A DNA stretch of 64,000 bases from positions 1,503,501-1,567,500 of the forward strand of contig WAEK01000001.1 of NCBI GenBank assembly GCA_011634665.1, written 5' to 3'. Below the pieces are notes generated by a model. It had not been told where the DNA came from and ran no database searches. It saw only the letters and a list, made by a program, of their open reading frames with translations. Source of the DNA: Mortierella sp. BCC40632. Taxonomy: Eukaryota > Mortierellomycota > Mortierellomycetes > Mortierellales > Mortierellaceae. Below, piece by piece: positions 24,016 to 34,970 of the stretch (its first letter is position 1; each line of letters opens with the position of its first letter). The position numbers and the translations under genes were made by a program.

Positions 24016-24964
24016 CTACTGGTTGTAGAGACGTCTCTCGAGCTTCTCAAACTCAAGCTGCGAGACTTCATCCTCAGCATCAAAGGCCTGCTCAACAGCC
24101 GTGACCTCGGGAATGTAGTGCATCAACATGTTTTCGATTCCGTTCTTCAACGTGACCGTGGAACTATCACAGGTACGGCAAGCACCCTTCAACTTGAGCT
24201 TGACCACACCATCCTCAAAGCCTCTGTACTCGATATCGCCACCATCGTCCTGGATCGAAGGTCGGATCCGAGTGTCGAGCAATTCCTTGATCATCTGAAC
24301 CACCTCACTATCATCCTCGTTGATCATTGTGTCGCTGTTGATGGCAGCACCTTCAGCATCCTGGTTGATGATAGGTTGACCCGAAGCAAAGAAATCCATA
24401 ATGGCGGAATAAATATCGGGCTTCATCAACTGCCAGATCGCATCCTGGTCCTTGGTGATTGTCACAAAGTCAGGTCCAAAAAAGACACCTCGAACACCAT
24501 CGATCTGGAAAAGCTTCTTGGCCAGTGGAGAAGACATGGCGTTCCTAGCATCAAGAAACTCGGCCGTGGAAGAGTCGGGCATGACAGCGGTTCCTGGGAT
24601 GAACTTGAGAGAGTCCTGGTTGGGTGTTGTCTCTGTTTGAATAAACATGGTACGCACTTTTCATATATATTTATATGTTTTACAAGGAGAAACAGAGGAA
24701 CCATAAAAGTCAGGACAAGGGATCAATACTCATGAAGACACATGCCACTGTAGAAAAGCGAGGGGGGGAATGAGAGAGCTTACATTGCTGGGCGCCATAG
24801 ATGTTGGGTCTCATTCCATTCCAGACTGGGGTCGACTGGAGAAGAGGCAGCACTGCGGAACGGTGCGCAGGGAATGGGCGTCGCACGGTCGTGAGCGTCC
24901 TTGTCGTAGCTGCGCTCAGGACACGAGTGGAGAGTCTGGCACGAAGGGGTGTAAGGCGGAGCAT
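24016..24964 (-). CDS. NFU1: Mitochondrial Fe-S scaffold NFU1
   Basis: NFU1 delivers [4Fe-4S] clusters to mitochondrial enzymes such as lipoyl synthase and complex II. Two minus-strand exons, 24964-24784 and 24656-24016, join in phase 1 to give 273 residues. The N-terminus is rich in Arg, Ser and Thr with almost no acidic residues (MLRLTPLRARLSTRVLSAAT), a mitochondrial targeting sequence. The Nfu N-terminal domain starts at RTMFIQTETTP and continues through GVFFGPDFVTITK. The NifU-like C-terminal domain begins near IKELLDTRIRPSIQDDGGD and carries the cluster-binding CRTC motif at C220 and C223. Domain order and length are normal. It faces the eS10 gene head to head. Confidence 0.95.
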
Positions 24965-25813
24965 GGTGGTGTGATGTTTAAAAAAGAAAGAATAAAAAAG
25001 TGGACAAATGGATGAAGAAGAGAAAGGGCAAAGAAGGAGCGAGTTAAGGTCCGATGCTCGGAAAATAAGAGTGGGGTGGGGGGTGCTGGGTACTACAGAG
25101 AGTGGAGAGCAGGCCTAGGGAAAGGGAGAGAGAGAGACGGGCAAGACCAAAGTTCGAACCGAATTGTGGCTTATGGTGGGGCGGGGAGAGAGGATCAGTA
25201 GGGTTCATATTCAGAAGGGAGCCTTGGGCCATGCGTGCTCCTTCTCTTTCATTCAGGTGCGCAAACTGAGAGGGCAACTTTTTCGAATTTTCGTGAGCAT
25301 GTGACTGCTCGCCCATTGGCACTGCAAGGAAGCAGTGCGGACAAAAAAATTCACAGGGCGCTGAGGCAGGGAAGGTCCTATTGGCGAACAACAGGCCTCA
25401 CACTTGGACAACTCAGCTCAGTATGTAGGCTCAAGGTGGATATCCAACCTGGACAGGAGAACAAAACCAATGAACCATCCATCGATCCAACATACCAATG
25501 CAACCATGTCGATATGATCAGCCATCTTTGTCGGAAGGAGAAGCGTTTTTTTTATCTTTGAGGACGGCACCCGGCTACCAGATGAAGGATGTAGAGAGGG
25601 GGGATGGAGCCAATCGCTCAGAAGGAATCATCAGCCTGAATCTCCGAGATCATCAAACAACCATCCAACAACTCATCAAAAGACAATCATCTCGGGATCC
25701 CCTTTTAATACTCCAGAGGAAAACGGTCGTGATGGAATCCAGCGAATCAAAGGCTTGAGATCTCGAGACTAACCTGTTGCTCCCCGGTGCTTTCAATCTG
25801 TTTTTAGTCCAGC
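24965..25813. other. Divergent promoter region, NFU1 and eS10
   Basis: 849 bases between divergent start codons. No gene is supported. A CTTTTTTTAT stretch (25547-25556) and a T-rich stretch just before 25814 may belong to the ribosomal-protein promoter. Confidence 0.5.
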
Positions 25814-27266
25814 ATGCTTATCCCCAAGCAGAACCGCAAGCTTATCTACGAGGCTCTCTTCAAAGGTGCGCGAGACTAATCGAAATCAGCAACATGGGAG
25901 GGGAGAAGAGGGGACAGGAACTCGTGATTGCATGAACATCTTGAAAAAAGGGATGAAAGAGAAAAGATCAGGATCATGGAGATGCGTTTGATCGTCTTTG
26001 CTAATGCCATGTCTTTCTTTTCTTTTTTTTCTTTTTGGCTCTACAACTCGTCATGGACTGAATTCTGGAATTCCGGCACTCCAACTCATCTACTTGGACG
26101 ATCTAATCACAATCTCATCTGGACTAATCTCATCTGGACCAATCTTGGAACAATAACAAAAAAAACTACTTCAACAACAGATGGCGTCTTGGTCGCCAAG
26201 AAGGACTTCAACGCCGCCAAGCACGACGAGATTGATGTTCCTAACCTCCAGGTCATCAAGGCTCTCCAGTCCTTGGACTCGAAGCAGTTTGTCAAGACTC
26301 AGTTCTCGTGGCAATACTACTACTACACCTTGACCGATGAGGGTATTGCTTACTTGCGCGAGTACCTCCACTTGCCCGCTGAGATCTTCCCCGCCACCTT
26401 CAAGAAGACTGCTCGCCCTGCTGCTCCCCGCCGTGCTGGTAATGTCCCCCTATTTTCTATGTCTTTGTTTTCTTTCTTTCTCGTCTATTTTCCTATCCCT
26501 ATTCCTATTCGGTGGGACTTCATTTGTGGACAGGACCCATGGATATCTGCCATCAACGGAGATTATTTAGGAGGAAAAAGCGCGTCTGTTTTTTTCTATA
26601 TTTTGCGCTTGGAGTCCTTCCCTTCAACAGTTTATCGATTACGGCCTCTGCACCACGCGGATACGTTGGTGTAGACGTTCGAGGCTATGAGAAGAGCCAG
26701 CGTTTTATGACAGCCTCCCGAGACTGGGATAAAATGAACCTCTCCTGAGGAGAAGAGGAGGAGGAGGGGTTAGGGGGTGAAGAGGGGCTGAGAGACCGCC
26801 ACTCTTTATTTTGGCTCTTTTTCTTTCTTTCATATCCGTTGATATTTCATGATCGCCACAGGAGTTCGACCTAGATGAGATCTATCCTTAGAGACAATCA
26901 GGGAGATCCAGATCCAAATATCATCTTTATTTCAGGGGCTGTCCAGATTATGGATCAAGCTATCGATGGGAGCATCCTGCTCGGTGTTGAATTATCGACA
27001 GACCCCTGGATTAGACCATTCTTGAGAACACCATAGCCATAGTCCTCTCCCTCTTTACCCTTCCATTTGTCCCCATGGCAGCTGACTAACATGTGAATGT
27101 CTTTATTGACTATTATTGAATAATAGAGCGTCCCGAGGGTGCTTACCGCCCCCGTGGTGACCGCGACGACTACCGCCGCGATGACTACAAGAAGGAGGGT
27201 GCCTCTGGCGACTACAAGCCCGAGTTCCGCTCTGGCTTGGGCCGTGGCCGTCCCGCTCAGCAATAA
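25814..27266 (+). CDS. RPS10: Ribosomal protein eS10
   Basis: Component of the 40S subunit near the mRNA entry site. Three exons, 25814-25865, 26181-26438 and 27127-27266, join in phase 1 to give 149 residues. The N-terminal winged-helix region is clear: MLIPKQNRKLIYEALFK, then DGVLVAKKDF, then YYYTLTDEGIAYLREYLHLP. The C-terminal tail is basic and rich in Arg, Gly, Asp and Tyr, ending GRGRPAQQ. The first intron falls just after codon 17, a common place in fungal ribosomal-protein genes. The second intron is 688 bases, unusually long here, and has an unexplained hairpin. Codon use is biased towards C-ending codons, as expected for high expression. Confidence 0.96.
26643..26686 (+). other. Imperfect hairpin in eS10 intron 2
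   Basis: GGCCT pairs with AGGCT as an outer stem, and CTGCACCA with TGGTGTAG as an inner 8-bp stem (one G-U pair). A one-sided loop lies between the stems on the 3' side. An AGAAGA that fits the H-box pattern (ANANNA) follows within a few bases. I could not find a convincing second hairpin with an ACA tail, so this is only a weak H/ACA-like candidate. Confidence 0.15.
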
Positions 27267-28353
27267 AGCGGGGGGTTCATTCTCTTCTTTTTTTTTTCTT
27301 TCTGACACTTCAATTGAAGAGGATCCTTTCATTTATATTTTTTGATCCGCCCCCTGTCTTGTAAACGGGAATGAAAGGTTCTGAAAGTGAAGAGGGGGGA
27401 AGTGGGGAAAAAGGAACAGAGCAAAAGAAAAAAAAACCCCTATCCAGAACAAAGCCAACAATGAAAAAAAAAAAAAATTAACTGAAAGGAACTGATAAAG
27501 CCTAGCTTTCCATGGCTAGGGAGTGAGGGGATCCCGAATTGGTTTCTTTTCTTTTCTTTTTTCTTTTTCTTTTTTTCTTGAACTGTGAAAAAAACAACAA
27601 TCTCCTCTCAGCACTTTTTTTTTTTTTTCTGGATGGAATAGTGAGGGGAAAGAGGAAAAAGAATCGGCAGCGCCCAGGGGTGATTTGTTCGAATCCCAAA
27701 TAGTGTCCAGTTGACCAAGGTACCTCCTTTTTGTTGAACGGTTTGTCCTAATAGCTCGCGCCCTTCTTGCACAGACAGCAACTCACTTATCAAGGGTAAT
27801 TAGAGTTGCGTGGGCATATTAGGTCCGGAAGAATGTGTGCTCAAGGTAAATGAGGAGAATTGTATGTAAGCAATATTTTTTGTGTATTCATCCAACACAT
27901 CAGAGGAGAAAGAGGAGTTCATGTGTCCATGTGCGACGTCGGCGACGACAGCGACGAGTGCCGAACGATAGCCATCGAAGCAGATGCAGCTATCCTCGAT
28001 CGTGGAACGAACATCAACAGACAAGATGGGACTTGCTCCTTGTTTGACGCAGAATGGCAGGGTCGAAGGACGGACACAACAAATCGTAAGAGTGGTGACA
28101 AAGAAGGATAGGAGGAGTAAGAAGAAGAGAGACATTGGAACAGGGTATATTGCGATGTAAATGAGATTATAATTGCAGCAACTGCAGAGGACCACTCCTT
28201 CTGGCCCAGTACCACAACCTTAACTTGGTCAGACAGGGGAGAGAGATAGCCCCAAGACCAACAGAAAAACTCCGTCTCCTGCCCCGAGGCAGACTGGGCT
28301 AGGGAGCAAAGGGCGGGTGCAGCAGAAGAGAGAAAGTCGAGAGCAAGGGGGAC
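27267..28353. other. Intergenic, eS10 to tetraspanin
   Basis: No supported gene. Overlapping frames on both strands at about 27800-28195 have mixed composition but no homologue I recognise and no clean splice structure. T-rich runs occur at 27540-27630. Confidence 0.45.
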
Positions 28354-28361
28354 TATAAATA
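28354..28361 (+). promoter_or_regulatory. TATA box, tetraspanin gene
   Basis: TATAAATA lies 317 bases before the tetraspanin ATG. It is followed by a pyrimidine-rich leader with a T32 run and CT repeats. Confidence 0.5.
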
Positions 28362-28395
28362 CGAAGGGCAGCCCTGCCAGATCCCCTACTCCTTT

Positions 28396-28430
<35 letters not shown>

Positions 28431-28677
28431 CTTTTCTTTTCCTCCGCTTCGACCTCACCTCACTCTTCATCTCTCCAATTGGTCTCACGCCTTGTTACGA
28501 CCTCCTCTCTTGGCATCCTGGCATCGGTCACTTTCTCTTCTCTCTATCTCTCTCTCTCTCGCACTTCCTTGTCATTGAACTGTCAAGCAATTACTCTTTC
28601 CTGGTTGTAAACCTCTTCTCGAACAGCCCTTGACCTCCACTTCACTCCTCCATACACAGCATCCTATCAATACAATC

Positions 28678-30424
28678 ATGGGACTACGGAAGCTTCAGTA
28701 CTACTTTTATGCCTTCACCACTCTCTACATCGCTACGGGCGTTGCAGCACTCATCCTCGGCAATGTGTGGCTCCAACAGTCTGAGGATGGTGCAACAAGA
28801 GAGGCTGTCATCTCTCGCGGGATCATTACAGGTAAAGACCTCCAACCGCCTTTTTCTTCATCCGGCTCAATTCCACATTCTTCTCATCTACTGCAATTAC
28901 CCGGCTTGCCCTCTGCATTGAGCAATCATCATCTCGACCTTTAGTCCCTGCCATCATCTCTTTACCACATCCCTTGCACACACACACACACACACTCTCT
29001 CTCTCTCTCTCTTTCACTCCCCTTGATTCTTACACTCCTGTGCTTCTCCTTTGAGTGGACACAGTGTCGACGTTCTCCCTCCCCTCTCTCCACTCGACAT
29101 CCAATGGACCTCTTTCTCTCTCTTTCTCTCCCTCCTGGTTACTGTTCCTGAGAGTCTGAGCCAGAGTGTGTTCCTGAAAAAAATCTCGAGACTGGCTCTA
29201 GAGAAGGGACTAGTGAAGGGATAGAGACGCCCATTCCAATGGATTTCGTTTGTACGCCCAATCCGGACACTTTGACCTCTCTGCTTCTACCAGTCTCTCC
29301 GTCTACTCTCGCTGGCCGCAAGGATTTGTTTGTCCCCTCTCCATGAGATGAGAGACTCATCCCCTCCCTCCCCCTCGGGAGAGAGGGAAGGGGGATGGTC
29401 GCCGCAACAGAAAAATAGATGAGCTCTGAGCCATTTGGTGCAACCATCTGTTCTCAATCGATTGAGCAAATGCAGACAGAGGGACGGAGAAATTGGGTGT
29501 ATCTGTCTCTCTCTCTCTCTCTCTCTCTCGTTCCATTCCCCCTCCGGCTTAGAGGAGAGAGAGAGACATAGAGACAAGAAAGAGAGAGAGAGTAAGAGGG
29601 CGGATGCTCTCATGTAGGGGATTAATTGCATCGCAGCCGAGACCACGGACTTTGTCTAGTCTGGCCCCACCGATAGCGCGGATATACCCGTCCATCGCAC
29701 CGTTTACGTAGCAAAGACCATCGTCGTGATTCTAACAGCCATCTTTTTTTTTTTTTTTTTCCTTTCTATAACCAACAAAAAAAAAACAGGCGGTATTGCT
29801 ATTGGCGGAATTGTTGCTGCCACTGGAATAGTAGGATACATTGGTGGATTTTCGCCTGTGCGTCGCAAGTCGTTCTTGGTGGCCTTTGTTTGGCTGATGC
29901 TACTCTGCATGGGTGCTGAACTGGGTCTCGGAGGTGTCGTCTGGTTCAAGACCTTGCGTATGCGTTCTCTCTTTTTTGATCAATGGCTCACCTGGCCCAA
30001 TGTTCTCAAGACTGCCTTCCAGGATATGGTAAGTTGTTATGGGATATGAAATGCATTTCAGCACTTTATTATTGTTGTTGTCGTTGTTCTTTTGTTCCTA
30101 ACTAGGGTTTTATTCTCTATATTTTTCTCTTTTTAGACATCATTGAAAGGATATGGTCAATGCTGTGGGTACAACTCTGCTGCAACCGTGGTTGCCTCGG
30201 GTGCGTGTGCCGTCAACCCTGGACAGTATCCCTTTTGCGAGGAAAAGGTCTCTACCTATGCTGATCTCTACCTTCGCAAGCTCTACACCTCTCTCTTTGG
30301 ATTCACGGTTGTGAACGTCTTTGCCTTTGTGACGACTGTGATTTTGATTCAGGCCAGAAACGATGAGGAGCGGTATATTCGTATTGGACGAAAGGAGGGC
30401 CGGACCTATACCAACGCCATCTAA
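28678..30424 (+). CDS. Tetraspanin family membrane protein
   Basis: Three exons, 28678-28831, 29790-30028 and 30137-30424, give 226 residues. Four membrane segments are visible: YYFYAFTTLYIATGVAALIL, GIAIGGIVAATGIVGYIGGF, FLVAFVWLMLLCMGAELGLG and LFGFTVVNVFAFVTTVILI. Between segments 3 and 4 is a roughly 90-residue extracellular loop with the tetraspanin CCG motif (C140, C141, G142; GYGQCCGYNS) and two further cysteines (GACAV and PFCEE). Termini are short and cytosolic, and the C-terminal tail is basic and hydrophilic. Fungal tetraspanins organise membrane domains, for example in appressoria or at hyphal tips. The specific subfamily is not clear. The first intron, at 958 bases, is the second longest I saw in a gene of this window. 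Confidence 0.88.
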
Positions 30425-30963
30425 GAAGTTGCCGAGAACAGAAATGGGTGAAGATGGAAAAAGAAAGGAGGGCAGAAAGGAAAGGAGGAACAAAAAAAAG
30501 AAAAAAAGAAAAAAAAAAGAAGCAACAAGTGATAGAAAACACTCATAGATGAACTTGAAGCAATCTCCTCCTCCTCCCTTTCATGCTAGACAACTCTTTT
30601 TATTCTTCTTTTACCAATCCATTGCGATAATCTCTTGGTCACTTCTTTTTTTCTACTTCTTTTCTTTCCGTCTCGCTCTTTCTTTCTTTCTGTATATATA
30701 CCGCTGTAGAACATTATCATGCACGCAAAAAACGCACAAAAAAAAAATTAAGGATAAAAGATAATTCTTTTCACACATGCTCAAAAAAGCTCAATTGGTT
30801 TCATTCGCTCACTCCAGGTTCTGGAGATAAACGACATTAAGAGAAGATCGTCTCAGTTCATTCAGAGCTGTAAATATCGTTTAATTTGTTAATGACGACG
30901 ATCAGAGAAAAAAAAAGCGACCAAAAGAGTAGTCACTACTTCCTCTATCATTTTCCTCTCTAT
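30425..30963. other. Convergent intergenic
   Basis: A/G-rich then T-rich spacer holding the 3' ends of the tetraspanin (+) and TRM7 (-). No gene is visible. Confidence 0.6.
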
Positions 30964-32919
30964 CTACTTCTTGGACATTTGTTCGTTAAAGAAGCCTTTG
31001 CGTTTCTTCTCCATGGCACTGAGATAGGGTGCTGTGATGGGCATCTGTACTGGGGCAAGGACCTTGTAGTCCTCATCTCCTGTGTCAGGTAATGCATAGG
31101 TCATATCCGAGTCGAATCCACTAGAACAGAGAGGGGGAGAGGGGAATTGCAAAAGGAAACGGGTGGTTAACAAGACAATCCCTACATGGAGGGTACATGG
31201 TCCTCGGATCGCTGTTAGGGCATGAGACAAGGGGTAATGTTGAGACGATGTTTCCTACCTTAGGTCGCCGCATGCTAAGAATGGTACAATAGTCCTATTA
31301 GACCGACCCTGCTCATCCGTGGGAGCTATTGGTAGAAGGCGTTTGTTTTTTTTAGTCCTTCTTGTATTCCAAAGTGATAGACATGACACTCTCAATAAGA
31401 AAAAGTAATTCTCCACTCAGAATCAAGTACTTACCCAGGTCCAACAGGGGTGTTCCCATGTTGGGTACAAAGTCTTTAGGAGGGGTATAATCTTGGCATA
31501 CAATAAATGCCTCTACAAATGAATGAAATGAAACAGGAAAGAGAAGGTAAGAAGGCCGCACCCATACTGTCCTTACCCAAACTTCATCCTTTTGTAATGC
31601 TCTATCTCTTTTTTTCTTTCGCGGAACAAAAGAGTCCACTCACCGATACTAGAGTTTCTAGAACTCCTGGGCTTGCTGCACGTCACCTTTGGGAAGAAAA
31701 TCTTGAGCTGCGTGTAAAGCAAGGTGATGTCCTTTCCTCTAAAGATCTTTGCAACAAAAGATCCGCCTGGACGGAGGACGTGGGTCGTGATATTGAGTGC
31801 TGCCAGCAATAATTGTGCCTGAATATACTCGTCCATGTCATGAAGTCCAGTCACTATAGAAATAACCCCCAGAAAGGAACAAGGGTCTTGTTAGTAAGAG
31901 AATTCATATGCCTCTCAAGGGGATCAATCCCATTAGCTGACTAATAACTGCTCTCTTGTTTGAAGTCCTCATATACGTACCATCAGGTGCTCCATCACAG
32001 ATAACAATATCCGCCTTTTCGCCATCGAAGTAAGAAATAATTTGATCCGCTGTCGATTGCTTGGTAATGTCGCCCTGCAGTTGAATGACTCCTGGCAGGG
32101 GAGCCTAAACACGATGTCATCAAGAGAAGAAGACAAGACAGAGACCGTTCCTTTTTAGTCCTCGTGAAATTGAAGGTACTGGCCATTCGGAGTTTAGTGC
32201 CGCCTCGGAGTCCTTACCATGGCCTGAAGATCCACAGCAACAATCTTGGCTTCTTCTCCTTCTTTTTGGTTCTCTCTAAGGCAGGAAAGAGGAGTTGCAG
32301 GTTTGTGAGTGTGATGTTCCTAGTCCCTGTACCTCTCCTGGTGATATTCTCAGAGTCATCATTTTATCCGCTAGCTTGATCCATACACAAGCTTCTTGCT
32401 CAAGACCTGAGACCAACTTCCTGGTGCTGCACACAGGTCAACGGCCTTTGTGACTCCTATTCAATTGAGAAAGGAATTGTAGTTGTTTGAGATGTTAAAT
32501 GTGGATCATCCAAGGTTGTGAAGCAAGTTCGATCTAAAAAAAAAAAGGATCTCTGGGACTATAGTCTTGACTGTGGATAGATAATGAGTTGTCTCTTTCA
32601 ATTCTATCCAGTAGAAATCCTTACCCTCCAACAGATTGAACTCCTCATCGACCTGCATAAGCTTGAAGGCACTGCGAGCTCTCCAACCTTGCTCTTTGGC
32701 CAGACGGTAGTACACATCGCGCTTATCTTTACTGGATTTGCCCTGTAGCAAGAAGCGGATCAGATAGGTAACCAAATCAACGGTTAGTAGTCGAACGGAG
32801 GCAGAAACAGGTTAAAAAGATAAGCCTTATTGAACCGGTTTTCCATGGGACTCCGCATGCATGATAGCTATTGCGGATTGAAATGACTAAATGAGAATCC
32901 ACTCTGCTCGACTTGCCAT
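30964..32919 (-). CDS. TRM7: tRNA 2'-O-ribose methyltransferase TRM7 (FtsJ family)
   Basis: Trm7 methylates the ribose at positions 32 and 34 of the tRNA anticodon loop, using S-adenosylmethionine. Nine minus-strand exons: 32919-32917, 32742-32625, 32456-32387, 32275-32218, 32104-31981, 31853-31644, 31512-31435, 31325-31259 and 31120-30964, giving 294 residues. The joined start, [10 protein letters not shown], is the family's conserved N-terminus. It requires a first coding exon of only the ATG and an intron starting GCAAGT. FtsJ features are K28 (SAFK), the SAM motif [21 protein letters not shown]-type [18 protein letters not shown] and the catalytic Glu in SSIEAF, whose codon spans an intron. 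The C-terminal [11 protein letters not shown] is also typical. Divergent from SMN. Confidence 0.92.
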
Positions 32920-33205
32920 GATGAAGAAAGGTGGTGAGGGTGGATGCTTCTGAGTAAATGCTCCTTTCTGGACTCGTTGAAAAGACGCACAACGAAAGGG
33001 TCTTCCAAGTATTTTTTTTTAGGTGGCTTGCCCCGGTCGAATGCAGCTCGACGTTTACTTGACAGAGAAAAGGGCATCAACCCACACCAGAACCTCATTT
33101 CATTCAGCGTGTCTCTCATTGGAGTACTTGGGACCTTGGCTGGACGAGATTGCTGACCTTCTCCTTGCTCATCGGACATTTGGTACACTGGACACGGCGA
33201 GCATA
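32920..33205. promoter_or_regulatory. Putative bidirectional promoter, TRM7 and SMN
   Basis: Only 286 bases separate the divergent start codons, so both promoters and 5' UTRs must lie here or overlap. No TATA box is visible. An open frame on the plus strand runs through much of it in frame with SMN from 33023, but its composition before ATG 33206 does not look conserved. Confidence 0.5.
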
Positions 33206-34970
33206 ATGACTAAGGACTTTCAGGATTTACTACAGGAATACACCTCTGCATCAGCAGCTGTCAAGGAGGCTGAGCACGAACAAGACCAGGAAGAAGAAGA
33301 AGAATATCAAGACGATGTTCATGGCGAGGGCGATGATGCTGAAGGCGAGATTGACCTGGTATGTACTCGCTGACTCACCCTTACCCAACCGGAGAGTCGG
33401 TATGTTCCTACTGCAGTCTCAATAAGACGAAAGTCTGCTGTGTCGATCTGACCTGACAGTATCTCTTGATGATTAGACCCATGAGGAAGTCTGGGATGAC
33501 TCTGCCCTGATCGAGGCATGGGATGCTGCTGTGAAGCAATACGAGGTAAAAACTAGAGAGACCGCTGTATTATTTACCCTTATTGCCGGTAGCCTAGGAG
33601 GATAGCTAATCATTTTATGCTTTTTTATCTTCGTTAGACATTCCACAGCAAACACAGCAATACCAAGGACGCGACTACAAAGTAATGGTCTAGATCTTGT
33701 TTTCGGAAGAAATCACAGCACCATGACCAGCCCCATTAACAGCTATATGGTGCTCTTTGTGATATCTAGATCCAAGAAGAAGAAACTAGAGGAGCAGGCT
33801 GTGCCATCAGTCCCTCCAAAGAGAGCAAAGGCGACACCTAACAATGTGACCCCATCCAACGTTATGGACCAACAACAACCCCTACCAGAGTCTGAACAAA
33901 AGGTGAAGCCTTTGCCCGCTGACCAGGATTCGACTTCATCATTTACTGAATACACTGTCATGGAGCGGAAACCGAGCTTTAGAAAAGTTGACAAACCAGC
34001 CTTTGAACACTACAAGAACTCAGAGCAGCCACTTAATCAGCATCAACAACAACAGCAGCACCAGCAAAAGAGGAGTGGTGCACGTTCAACAGCAAAAAAT
34101 GCAGAAGGTCATACCAAAGGAAGACCCAAAGCGACACCATCTTTGCCCAAAAACGGCTCACCTGTGGCAGAGCGAGCTCCAACATCGACCCCTATTGACC
34201 CAGCAACAATAGCCTACTACGAATCACTAGGGTATTACTACGACCCTAATTTTGCTTCACATGAAACGAGTCAGGAGGATCGTGAGCAGCTGCTGCAATC
34301 AGAAATGGAGCAAGAGCATGCGCACCCAAGTGAGCAAGAAGTAGACACAGCGGACGGAGTTGAAGATGAGAATGAGAGTGGACAGCCACCACAGGAGCAT
34401 CCATCAGGTCACGCACGACCAACATGGGGATCGACACGACCATCGTCCAAAAATAGAGCCCCTGCGGTTGCTCCTGCTGCCATCCCTGCTGCGATGGCTG
34501 CCTCTCCCCAGCTCTACCCCACATATCCCTACGGGATACCTTCTTCGCTGCCATACGCTCACAGTGCTTACCATCACTATCACCACCCCTCCCTTCCACC
34601 ACCACAGACCCCAGGCTTCGGATTCCATCCTGCATACGGGCCTCAATTTTCTATGCAGCCACCCACAGCAGCCAAAGCGACAAAAGGACCCGCAAAGACA
34701 GTAAATCCGAAGGGCACAGCAGCAACACCAAGGCCCGCAATGTTGCCTGGATATCCGCCCACTTATCCCCATCCATTCACGATGCCTGTGCCACCCATGG
34801 CTATGCCACCGGGTTTCGGGCCGATGCCTCCTCACTCTGTGCACCCATCTTTTGTCCCACCGAGTGGGTCAACAACAGCAGGACTGGACAATGAAGCACT
34901 GAGCAACTTGATCATGGCCTGGTACTTTTCTGGATACTACACTGGACTTTACCAAGCACAGAGGAGGTAA
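33206..34970 (+). CDS. SMN1: Survival motor neuron (SMN) protein
   Basis: SMN, with Gemin2, assembles Sm rings on spliceosomal snRNAs. Four exons, 33206-33358, 33477-33545, 33638-33681 and 33770-34970, give 488 residues. The acidic N-terminus leads into the Gemin2-binding helix THEEVWDDSALIEAWDAAV (52-70), followed by a Lys-rich patch. The C-terminus is a YG box (ALSNLIMAWYFSGYYTGLY, 465-483) for oligomerisation. About 350 residues between are rich in Pro, Gln, His and Ala and include PIDPATIAYYESLGYYYDP. I see no Tudor domain, as in the short fission-yeast Smn1, but this protein is several times longer. Start 33206 (MTKDFQDLLQEY) was chosen as the first ATG before the conserved helix. An upstream in-frame start is possible. 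Confidence 0.88.

Noticed and set aside
26512..26748. Open frame in eS10 intron 2
   Set aside because: The intron is needed for the conserved eS10 protein, and the frame has no recognisable product.
27685..27705. TTGTTCGAATCCCAA, T-arm-like sequence
   Set aside because: Stem bases do not pair with a seven-base loop, and there is no cloverleaf on either strand.
27800..28195. 131-residue minus-strand frame and an overlapping plus-strand frame
   Set aside because: No homologue is recognised, there is no clean donor or acceptor set, and the two strands compete. Not enough to call a gene.
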